DNA of 32,566 nt, taken from contig CAZADH010000030.1 in the NCBI GenBank assembly GCA_964483805.1, positions 1 to 32,566 on the forward strand, in the 5' to 3' direction. Source of the DNA: CAZADH01 sp964483805 (GTDB lineage Bacteria; Muiribacteriota; Ozemobacteria; Ozemobacterales; Ozemobacteraceae). The notes under the pieces were generated by a model. That model made no database searches and had not been told where the DNA came from. It worked only from the letters and a program-made list of their open reading frames with translations. Every line of letters starts with the position of its first letter. Positions within the stretch are counted from its first letter, which is position 1. Positions 23,442 to 30,925 of this stretch are shown here, piece after piece. A program made the position numbers and the translations under genes.

Positions 23442-26015
23442 TCACGCGTCATGGTGGGCCGGCGGCGCTCCTTCGCCCGGTGGCACCAGTTCGGCCAACA
23501 GGAAGCTCTCGCCCTCGCGGCGGAACCGCAGCATCAGGGGGAAGCGGCGGATCTCCTGGTCGGCAACCGCAGTGCTGTCACCCCGGTACAACGAACGTTC
23601 GGCATGCACGCTGACCCGCGCGAGGAACTCGTCGGGATTGCGGCCCGACCACTTGCGGGCCATGACGAACTCGACATCGCGCACGCACAGATTGCGGAAC
23701 TCGACGCGTTCGCCGCGCGATTCGCGATCGGCCCAGTCGTCGGCGAGGAACCGCTTGAAATCGTCGGTGGCCAGGGCACTCAGGTCGCCCAGTTCTTTGG
23801 TTTCGAGCGCGGCGTGAAACGCGATGGCGGCGGCGGTGACCCGTTCCTGCAGGGCCGAGACATCCCAGCGCGGATCGCTGAGCGCGAACGCGCGCATCAT
23901 CCGGATGATCTTGCCGTCGGACGGCAGCGCGGTGCCGCCGGCCGCAACGGTATCGGTCTGCTCGTCGGCACCGGTCGGCATCATCCCCCCTGAACCCGAG
24001 GCGGCAATCGCCACGTTGGTCTGCTGCAACGCCCGTGATTCGCGGGTTTGTGCAATGCGACAGAGCAACCAGTCGTCGCCGTCGCTGCGCCGGAAGGTCC
24101 AGAACTCCTGGAATCGCTGCGGGAAGGAATCGCCCCGTTTGAATTTGCGGGTGCGACCGTCGATCGTGTAATCGCGGGCCTTGGCCTGGATCAACGCGGT
24201 GAACTCGTAATTTTTTACATCTTTGGGGAAGAAGATGTGGACGATGCGCACCATCTCGACGGTGACATTCTCCATGACGTTGATCTCGTTTTGGCGCAGC
24301 ATGCCACGGATCTGCGTCTCGTGCGCCGAGCGGATGCCGGCGGTGACCAGCGGCGCCATCTCGGTGTATTCACGTTTCTCCCACACCCGCTGCAATGTCA
24401 GAAACGCGCGCTCGGTCAGGGTTTCGAGGTGTTTCTGCGCGCAGGCGCTGTCGTTAACCGAGACCCGAGCCAACAACGCACAGGTGTCTTTGGCCCGTTT
24501 CTCGACGGCCCCTTTGGGGATGATGACATCGAGTTCGTCGTCGCCACCCGAACTCCCGCTGCCGCCTCCGCCGCCCTGCAGCGCTTCGACCGCCTTGGCC
24601 GCCACAAAAATGCCGCCGAACACGAGCAAAAACACCAGATCGCCGGCATCGCCGCCGCGGCCGCCGCGGCCGCCACGCCCACTGCTGCGAAACCCGCCGC
24701 CCCCAAAGCCGCCCTTGTTGTGCACCGCCAGACCGTTGGCCACGAAGGTGTGCGGCTGGTCGGTCTCGAGGTTGANNNNNNNNNNCCGCACCTTCTGGTC
24801 GATCTTGCGGATGGACCGCACACGATCGGCCTGCAAGGCGTCGCGGCAGGTGAAGACCGTATCGCCGGTTTTCAGTTGTTCGACGATGCGAAACGAGCCC
24901 GACCCGACGTAGAACGGGTGTTCGGCGGTCGCCTTGACCATGACGCCGCCCTCGGTGGCGATCTCGAACCAGGCCTCGGCCTCGAGGGCGAAGGTGCGTT
25001 GCACGGTGGCCACCACCAGCTCACCGGTCGGCGTGAAGGCGCGCAAGGCGTCGCCCGCTTTCACCGTGTCGATGGGTATTTCGCGGCCGTCGGCACACAG
25101 CACCTTGGTGTCGGGCAAGAAACACCCCTTGTTGTGAACGAGGTGCGACTCGGCCAGATAACTCTGCGGCCAATCTGTCAATACATTATACACACTTACG
25201 GGCTGCCGCACCGTCGTCATGGTCACCACGCGCGCCGGCTGCAGGCCGGCCGCCCCCGCCATCAACAGGGTCTCGCCTGGTTTGATCGCCCATGCCGAGC
25301 GGAACTCGCCCCCGGGCATGGCGAAGAGGTGGTCGCGGGTGACGCGAACGACACCAGCGGTTGTTGTCAATACAAAGTATTCGTCAACACGATATTCATG
25401 GGTTGCCATGACCGTGCCGACGAGGGGGCCGCGTTGCTGCGACCAGGCGCGGACGCGATCGCCGACCTTCAGGGTCGAGATGGCCCGTGAGGTCCCGTCG
25501 GCCAGCTCGACACGCGTATCGGGCAGGAAGCAACCCTTGTTGTGGGTGACGCGACCGGCTGCGACAAACGTGCCCGACGGGGCGACAATCACATTGTAGG
25601 CGCGGGTTTCACCAATGACAGGCCGGCCCAGGGCCGCCGCGGTCTGCCAGTGACCGGGGGCCACGGCGAACGGGTGTTCAGCGGTGGCGAACAATCCGGG
25701 GCCGACTTCGTAGCACATCGAGGCCACGACGCCGATCACGTCGACGACGCGCTCGATCCGACCGTCGGCGGCCACCACGGCATCGCCCGGCGCAAGACTC
25801 TCGATGGGCACCGATCCGCGCGGGGTCGCCACCAGGGTGCCGGCGGCCAGACAACCGCCGCCGCCACGCGCCCAGGCCCGGTCGACCATCAGAACCCCGA
25901 ACATCAGCACCAACGCCAACACCGACAGGATCATCGCCTGCCGTTGGCGCCAGACCGCCGTTCTGCTGTCCGGCCACCGGACCGCACCTGTCGCTTGTAG
26001 CTTCAGAGTCTTCAT
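23442..26015 (-). CDS. Tim44-like membrane protein carrying three tandem Hint autoprocessing modules
   Basis: Residue numbers count from the ATG at 26015 (GAGG eight bases upstream). A signal or membrane helix (about 28-44) ends at RAWARGGGG. Three consecutive Hint modules follow: 55-161, 162-297 and 298-435. Each starts with Cys, carries TxxH (TAEH, TRDH, TAEH) and ends in His-Asn-Lys-Gly (THNKG, VHNKG, VHNKG). The second and third open with the same CFLPDT. Straight after the last comes a glycine-rich neck (GFGGGGFRSSGRGG), a membrane helix (about 456-479) and a Gly/Ser linker. A Tim44-like domain (about 510-655, ending FQEFWTFRRSDGDDWLLCRI) and a second, weaker domain of related type (about 715-845) complete it. 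In bacteria, Tim44-like proteins are membrane-linked and poorly understood. An N run (24776-24785) falls in Hint 3. No operon partner is evident. Confidence 0.85.
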   Translation of the reverse strand: MKTLKLQATGAVRWPDSRTAVWRQRQAMILSVLALVLMFGVLMVDRAWARGGGGCLAAGTLVATPRGSVPIESLAPGDAVVAADGRIERVVDVIGVVASMCYEVGPGLFATAEHPFAVAPGHWQTAAALGRPVIGETRAYNVIVAPSGTFVAAGRVTHNKGCFLPDTRVELADGTSRAISTLKVGDRVRAWSQQRGPLVGTVMATHEYRVDEYFVLTTTAGVVRVTRDHLFAMPGGEFRSAWAIKPGETLLMAGAAGLQPARVVTMTTVRQPVSVYNVLTDWPQSYLAESHLVHNKGCFLPDTKVLCADGREIPIDTVKAGDALRAFTPTGELVVATVQRTFALEAEAWFEIATEGGVMVKATAEHPFYVGSGSFRIVEQLKTGDTVFTCRDALQADRVRSIRKIDQKVRXXXXNLETDQPHTFVANGLAVHNKGGFGGGGFRSSGRGGRGGRGGDAGDLVFLLVFGGIFVAAKAVEALQGGGGGSGSSGGDDELDVIIPKGAVEKRAKDTCALLARVSVNDSACAQKHLETLTERAFLTLQRVWEKREYTEMAPLVTAGIRSAHETQIRGMLRQNEINVMENVTVEMVRIVHIFFPKDVKNYEFTALIQAKARDYTIDGRTRKFKRGDSFPQRFQEFWTFRRSDGDDWLLCRIAQTRESRALQQTNVAIAASGSGGMMPTGADEQTDTVAAGGTALPSDGKIIRMMRAFALSDPRWDVSALQERVTAAAIAFHAALETKELGDLSALATDDFKRFLADDWADRESRGERVEFRNLCVRDVEFVMARKWSGRNPDEFLARVSVHAERSLYRGDSTAVADQEIRRFPLMLRFRREGESFLLAELVPPGEGAPPAHHDA
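24711..25853 (-). repeat. Three tandem Hint (intein/hedgehog-like) modules
   Basis: The modules measure 107, 136 and 138 residues (25853-25533, 25532-25125, 25124-24711). All share the opening Cys, a GD turn (APGDAVV, KVGDRVR, KAGDALR), a TxxH-PF/LF motif, a late (V/A)YN or NLE strand and a final HNKG. Copies 2 and 3 are closer to each other than to copy 1. They are far too diverged for a recent DNA duplication. Confidence 0.85.
24776..24785. other. Assembly gap (10 N)
   Basis: The gap is inside the third Hint module, just before its last strand. The reading frame happens to continue across it. Confidence 0.99.
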
Positions 26016-26193
26016 GTGGGCAACCTCGCGCAAGGGTTGGCGCGGAACAATCCGCTTGTGTTCACGATACCGCAAAGCCGCGGCCGGCGCCACTGCCACG
26101 CCGACGCGCCGGGCCGGCGGTGATTGCCGATCATCGGAGTTGCCACCGTCGAGTCGTTGTGCCATGCTCACAGTCATGGCAGACGAGGCCGTC

Positions 26194-27087
26194 ATGAACG
26201 ATCCGTGCGCAACCCACTGTCCGGGGTGCGGCGCGGTGTTGCCCGGCGACGAAGGCGAAACCGTCGGCGGCTGCAACCGATGTGTCACGGTCCTCGATGA
26301 CCATGACGACGGCACGGGGCCGGTCTGGCCGATCCCGAGCGGAGCCCAACCGGGCGCCGGCCTGAGCATCAGTGGAACCCGCCCCGAACATGAGGGTGGC
26401 TTCAAACCACCGGCCGCAGATCTGACCCAGATCGTCGTTCGCCTGGCCCGGGAGGCCAGCACGGATCCGCCGGCGGTGCCGGTCGATGACATCGCGTTGG
26501 CGCTCGAACCCTGGACCATCGTGAACGAGGAGCCTGAGAAAGAAGAGAGCACGGGCACCTGCCTGCTGTTTGCCGTGCTCCTCTTCTTCGGGCCGATCGG
26601 TTGGTTCCTCCTGGTGATTATCGCTGCCGGCCAGTGGTTGGCGAAAGCCGGCAAAACCCGCACCGGTTTGCCGTATCTGCGCCTCGATCACGCCACCCGC
26701 AAACCGGTGCATCTGCTCGAGATTCGCGATGCCCCCGGGCGCCCGGCCGGATGCGATGTGTTGTCACACCTCGACTTTGCCAATGCCACGTTGGGTTGCC
26801 GTTGGAACGGCGCCAACTGGGAAGCCCGCCTGTCGATCCGGATCGGCGATCAGACGGCCAACTACGTCGAGTCGCTCGGCACCGACTCCGCCACCGTTCT
26901 GGCCAACGCGCCCGAGGTGCTCGGGCAACTGATTGCGTTCCTGCCACCCGGAACAGCTTTCCACTGGCGGGTTTCGGGTTTGCGCACCACCACGCGCGTC
27001 GGCATCGGCCGGCGCGGCGTGCCCGATCCCAACAAGGCACCGGCCGCACCACGGCCCGAGAGTCCCGACGAAACCTTGGAATCGTAA
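26194..27087 (+). CDS. Zinc-ribbon membrane protein of unknown function, 297 aa
   Basis: Two Cys pairs at the N-terminus (CPGC and CNRC, about 18 residues apart) look like a zinc ribbon. A Pro/Gly/Thr-rich linker and a short acidic helix (IVNEEPEKEES) come next. One strong membrane helix follows (LLFAVLLFFGPIGWFLLVII, about residue 130-150), then a soluble, beta-like C-terminal domain (DVLSHLDFANATLGCRWNG, EARLSIRIGDQTANYVESLG). I do not recognise the family. GAGG at 26185-26188 favours the ATG at 26194; ATGs at 26176 and 26164 are alternatives. It starts 178 bases from the divergent Hint/Tim44 gene and ends 14 bases from the convergent dGTPase gene. Confidence 0.7.
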   Translation: MNDPCATHCPGCGAVLPGDEGETVGGCNRCVTVLDDHDDGTGPVWPIPSGAQPGAGLSISGTRPEHEGGFKPPAADLTQIVVRLAREASTDPPAVPVDDIALALEPWTIVNEEPEKEESTGTCLLFAVLLFFGPIGWFLLVIIAAGQWLAKAGKTRTGLPYLRLDHATRKPVHLLEIRDAPGRPAGCDVLSHLDFANATLGCRWNGANWEARLSIRIGDQTANYVESLGTDSATVLANAPEVLGQLIAFLPPGTAFHWRVSGLRTTTRVGIGRRGVPDPNKAPAAPRPESPDETLES

Positions 27088-27101
27088 CCGCCCCGGTCGA
27101 T

Positions 27102-28403
27102 TCAGCGGTCGACGATGCGGTCGTCGACGTGGTACCCGAAGTGCTGCGGAACGAAGCGCTGCCGGAACATGTGATTGAAGTAGTCGTCGGTCATGCCGGC
27201 GATGAAATCGATGACCACCCGCCCCGGCGCCGTGGTTTCGCGATACGACGCCGTGAGGTCGGCGCGAAAACGGGCGACCGGTGAAGCCTCATCGCCGCGG
27301 GCGAGGTCGTCGACGAAGGCGGCAAAAAGCATGCGAAACATGCGCTCGATCTTGGTGCTCTCGCGGCGCACCCGCGCATCGAGGTAGATGCGTTCGTAGT
27401 TGAACTGCATTAACTGCCGCAGCGCGGCGAACACCCGCGGACCAAAGACGAGATGGTCGCGCTCGCGACTGCGCAGCACCAGGTCGGAAACCAGGGTATC
27501 GATGATCTCTTCGTTGGTGCGACCCAGCACCGCGACGACGTCAACCGGCAGGTCATCGCGGGCGATCACACCCAACTGAATGGCATCTTCGACATCGCGG
27601 CCGATGTACGCAATCACGTCGCTGATGCGCATCACACAGCCCTCGAGGGTCATCGGCACCAGCGTGCGACCGTGATCGGGCTCGGTGAAGCACCGGTGCA
27701 GATCGGTATCGAGATCGCGCCAGGTTTTGGCATAACGCGGGCGGTATTCCTGGGTCAGCAACTCCCCGTTGTGCGCCAGAATGCCGTCGAGCGTCTGCAA
27801 CGAGAGGTTCAGACCCTGCCCGCCCGCTTCGAGCGTCGTCAGGGTGCGCACGCTTTGGGCCGCGTGGCGGAAGGTGCCCAGGCCATTTTCGGCCGCCAGC
27901 GCGTGCAGATAACTCTCGCCCTCGTGGCCGAACGGCGCGTGGCCCAGATCGTGGCCGAGCGAAATGGCCTCGGCGAGGTCTTCGTTCAGGCGCAGCGCCC
28001 GCGCAATCGAACGGGCGACGCGGGCAACGAACTGCACATGCAATACGCGGTGCGTCACGTTGTCGTTCTCGAACATCGAGAACACCTGGGTCTTGTCGAT
28101 ATAGCGCGTGTAGGCGCGCGAATGCAGGATCCGGTCGCAATCGTGGGAGAAGGCCGGGCGCAGGCCGGCGCTGACCCCAAGGCGCCGAAACGCATGCGGA
28201 TCGTTCTCGGTCACGGCGGCGGCCTCGGATCGAGCGGACACTCCGCCTGCTCCCACCGTTGGCGCGACGCGCGCGCGATCGTCCGCCGCACGACGCACGG
28301 CCGCAGCACTGGCGCAGGCATGAGGGCCAAGGCGGGCCGCCTCGGCGGCTGCCTGTTCGGCAGCAATACAAGAGAATACGGCGACAGGATCGATGTCGGT
28401 CAT
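27102..28403 (-). CDS. dgt: Deoxyguanosinetriphosphate triphosphohydrolase-like HD protein
   Basis: dGTPases of the HD superfamily hydrolyse dGTP (or other dNTPs) to the nucleoside and triphosphate. The hallmark SLGHDLGHAPFGHEGE near residue 152 holds the metal-binding His-Asp. It is preceded by HSRAYTRYIDKTQVF and FENDNVTHRVLHVQFVARVA, with later MRISDVIAYIGRDVEDA, all typical of the family. The first 70 residues are an Ala/Arg-rich extension that is probably not part of the fold, so a later start is possible. The gene lies 10 bases after the phospholipase D-family gene and is probably its operon partner. No strong ribosome site precedes the ATG. Confidence 0.9.
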   Translation of the reverse strand: MTDIDPVAVFSCIAAEQAAAEAARLGPHACASAAAVRRAADDRARVAPTVGAGGVSARSEAAAVTENDPHAFRRLGVSAGLRPAFSHDCDRILHSRAYTRYIDKTQVFSMFENDNVTHRVLHVQFVARVARSIARALRLNEDLAEAISLGHDLGHAPFGHEGESYLHALAAENGLGTFRHAAQSVRTLTTLEAGGQGLNLSLQTLDGILAHNGELLTQEYRPRYAKTWRDLDTDLHRCFTEPDHGRTLVPMTLEGCVMRISDVIAYIGRDVEDAIQLGVIARDDLPVDVVAVLGRTNEEIIDTLVSDLVLRSRERDHLVFGPRVFAALRQLMQFNYERIYLDARVRRESTKIERMFRMLFAAFVDDLARGDEASPVARFRADLTASYRETTAPGRVVIDFIAGMTDDYFNHMFRQRFVPQHFGYHVDDRIVDR

Positions 28404-28413
28404 GATACCCGCG

Positions 28414-30684
28414 TCAGATCAAGGGTTTGAGCCACCGCATGGTTCTGAGGATCTCGACCAGCCATTTGTTCTTGGTCGGGATGTCCTTGGGCCCGAATCC
28501 GGGATCGTTGCCCGAGGGCAACCGATACTCGACCGACGAACCGTCGATGTCTGCGAAGATGCCGGCACGCAGTTCCTCGGCAAAGGACGGCGAGTTGATG
28601 GCGGCCACGAGTTCGGAGTTCACGGCCTCGCTGAGGAAGTCCATGTTGTAGGTACCCACCACGGCGACCTTGCGATCGAAAACGAAGGTCTTGGCATGCA
28701 ACTGCCGCTTGCCGATATATGCAAAAATCCGACACGTTGGAATATCGCGTAAATACGTCAGATAGTCGGTGCGGAAGATCGCCTCGGTCGGAAAGCTGTC
28801 GGTGGTCTGCCCGCTGTTGGTGTGGAAGAAGATCTTCACGCCACGCTGCGCCGCCCGCTTCAGCGCGGCTTCCGCCCGCGGCGTCAAGGTCACATACGGG
28901 TTCTGCATGACGATCTCGCAGCGGCTCCCGTCGATCATGCGCATCAGCTCGTCGGTGATGTCGTCTTTCGCGCCGGCGATGGAGTTCTTGTCGATCAACT
29001 TCACCGGGCATTCGTGGGTGTTGTCGTCGATCCGCCACTGTGTCAGGCCGGTCTCATGCCGATAGGTGGCCAACTCGTCGGTGAGTTTCTTGATGTCTTT
29101 CGCAATCGACTTGTCGGCGGGCAACCACGGGCCGCGACCACGCAGGTGGGCGTCCATCGCCCGGCACACGGCGTCGAGATACGGCGCTTTCGGGCGCACA
29201 TTGACCAGGTCTCGTTTCACCGGCACGGCGCGCAAGCGATTGAACTCGTCGTCAAAGGCCCGGGTCATCTGCTCGGCCACGAGCTTGCTGCGCACGAGCA
29301 CATCGCAATCCCGCCACGCCGCCGGGTCGTCCTGCGGGTCACACAAGTACTCGTTGGCGATGTTGCGTCCCCCGACAATCGAATACTCGTCGTCGACGAC
29401 GACGATCTTGTCGTGGTTGCTCGACATGATGTTGCGCACATCGAGGTAGAGCGTGACCAGGTTCTTGGGCAGCGGGTTGTAGACGCGAATCTTCAGGTTG
29501 GGCCAGGCCGCCAACTCTTCGAGGAAGTCTTTGCCGAGCAACGGGTAGGTCAGGGTCATCGAGGCGCGGTCGTCCATCATGAGCCGGATCTTCACGCCCT
29601 CCCGAGCCTTCTGCTGCAACAACCCGAGCAGCGACATGCCAAAGACGTCTTTGTAGATGATGAAATACTGGATATCGATCGATTTGCGAGCGCCGGCAAT
29701 GATCGACCAGCGCGCGTACCACGCATCGGTATTCGCATTCAACAACCGAATCTGTGCCGTGTCGTCGGCCCGATCTTCGCTCTTGTTGATCTGGCCGAAG
29801 GCGATCTCGGGCGGCGGCACGAATGGCGCAGCAGCCGCCTCGTACTCCAATTGGAACTTCTCGTATCCCTTCTGGGCCTTCTTGAAAGCCGACAGACCGT
29901 GCAGATAGCTCAGGTATCGATAGCCCTTGATCGGAAATGCAAGCCATGAAACATCCCGGTACTTCTGATAGCGGGCATTCATGTCAGCATTGACGGTATT
30001 GAGCGTCTTCTTCCAAACGTAGTGCTGATCGATCGCCTTCAGATAGCGCACGTATTGATTTGCGGCCGCACCCACCGGGCCAGTGCTCGTGCTCGTCGAC
30101 AGTGAAGTCAGAATCGACTCGGCACCTTTTTTGTCGCCCTTGAACCAGTCGAGAGCGCGCGCCAGTTCATACTTCGCGCGGTTGATGAACGGTGAATTCG
30201 ACTGAGCGGCGACGTATGCTTGCAAGCGGGCGGTCCAGTCGGCGCCCCTGGCTCGATCGGCCGTGTTCGCCAACCCGTCGAGAATTTCACGCAACTCGGC
30301 CGGCATCGAGGCGGTGGAACCGAGGTCGAGCAGCGGCGCCTGCGGCGTGACCGACGAGGACTGCGCATCTGCTGCTGCCGTTACCGTCGGCGCGACGGAC
30401 GCCCCACTGCCCGAATCGACGACCGGCGCCGTGGCCCCCTCGCCCGCTGTTGGTCCCCGTCCGGCTGCTGCCGCGTACGCCAGATTGGCGTCCCGATAAG
30501 CCTGCAGAAGCCGCTCGACCTCGGCCGCCGGCGCTTGCCGGGCGACTGCGTGCGAATACGCCTGGTACGCCGCGACATACTGATCGTACAGTTGTCTCGT
30601 GTCGGCCGCGAAGCCGACTCCGAATCCGATGGTCAGCGCCAGCACGAGTGCGGTGATGACCACCGGCCGATGAGTTCTGTTCAT
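28414..30684 (-). CDS. Secreted phospholipase D-family protein (ClsC-like catalytic half)
   Basis: Proteins with two HxKxxxxD motifs cut or transfer phosphodiester bonds, as in cardiolipin synthases and phospholipase D. Both motifs are intact: H424-D-K-I-V-V-V-D431 and H663-A-K-T-F-V-F-D670, each followed by a Gly-Gly or Gly-Thr turn. The segment ARKSIDIQYFIIYKDVFG, with GVKIRLMMDD soon after, resembles ClsC-type cardiolipin synthases. Unlike those, it has a signal peptide (VVITALVLALTIGFGVGFA) and about 290 residues of Ala/Gln-rich helical sequence before the catalytic part. That suggests action in the periplasm, possibly with a helical scaffold. The ATG at 30684 follows AGGAG at eight bases. 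The 756-residue length is well above the ClsC norm. Confidence 0.85.
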   Translation of the reverse strand: MNRTHRPVVITALVLALTIGFGVGFAADTRQLYDQYVAAYQAYSHAVARQAPAAEVERLLQAYRDANLAYAAAAGRGPTAGEGATAPVVDSGSGASVAPTVTAAADAQSSSVTPQAPLLDLGSTASMPAELREILDGLANTADRARGADWTARLQAYVAAQSNSPFINRAKYELARALDWFKGDKKGAESILTSLSTSTSTGPVGAAANQYVRYLKAIDQHYVWKKTLNTVNADMNARYQKYRDVSWLAFPIKGYRYLSYLHGLSAFKKAQKGYEKFQLEYEAAAAPFVPPPEIAFGQINKSEDRADDTAQIRLLNANTDAWYARWSIIAGARKSIDIQYFIIYKDVFGMSLLGLLQQKAREGVKIRLMMDDRASMTLTYPLLGKDFLEELAAWPNLKIRVYNPLPKNLVTLYLDVRNIMSSNHDKIVVVDDEYSIVGGRNIANEYLCDPQDDPAAWRDCDVLVRSKLVAEQMTRAFDDEFNRLRAVPVKRDLVNVRPKAPYLDAVCRAMDAHLRGRGPWLPADKSIAKDIKKLTDELATYRHETGLTQWRIDDNTHECPVKLIDKNSIAGAKDDITDELMRMIDGSRCEIVMQNPYVTLTPRAEAALKRAAQRGVKIFFHTNSGQTTDSFPTEAIFRTDYLTYLRDIPTCRIFAYIGKRQLHAKTFVFDRKVAVVGTYNMDFLSEAVNSELVAAINSPSFAEELRAGIFADIDGSSVEYRLPSGNDPGFGPKDIPTKNKWLVEILRTMRWLKPLI

Positions 30685-30763
30685 ACTGTTTGCTCCTGCG
30701 CCCCTGCAGGGCGCTTGACGTCTTCATACATGCGTGTCGTCGTCACTCGTCGACAACAACCCT

Positions 30764-30826
30764 GCCGGGGGTACCCCGGCATTGCGTAAGTGTATGAATT
30801 TGTGGCGCCCCCCCGCAAGGGGGCGC
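30764..30826. other. Two GC hairpins in the tex-PLD intergenic region
   Basis: GCCGGGG/CCCCGGC (30764-30770 and 30774-30780) and GCGCCCCC/GGGGGCGC (30805-30812 and 30819-30826) can each fold. Neither has a U-tract. They may be weak terminators for tex or mRNA leader structures for the phospholipase D-family gene. The rest of 30685-30921 shows no gene. Confidence 0.35.
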
Positions 30827-30897
30827 ATCATCACTCTATTTGAGACAAGCCGCGGTCACGTGTCGGGGTCATCGCACCTGCGAGGGTCCGTCCGCGT

Positions 30898-30925
30898 GTA
30901 GGGGTCGTTCGCAAACGACCCCTAC
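30898..30925 (-). terminator. Hairpin overlapping the tex stop codon
   Basis: A 12-bp perfect stem (30898-30909 with 30914-30925) and CGCA loop includes the tex stop codon (30922-30924). No U-tract follows, so termination may need Rho, or the stem may protect the 3' end. Confidence 0.45.

Noticed and set aside
24048..25490. Plus-strand open frame opposite the Hint/Tim44 gene
   Set aside because: Shadow of a gene with three sets of Hint motifs and a Tim44-like domain.
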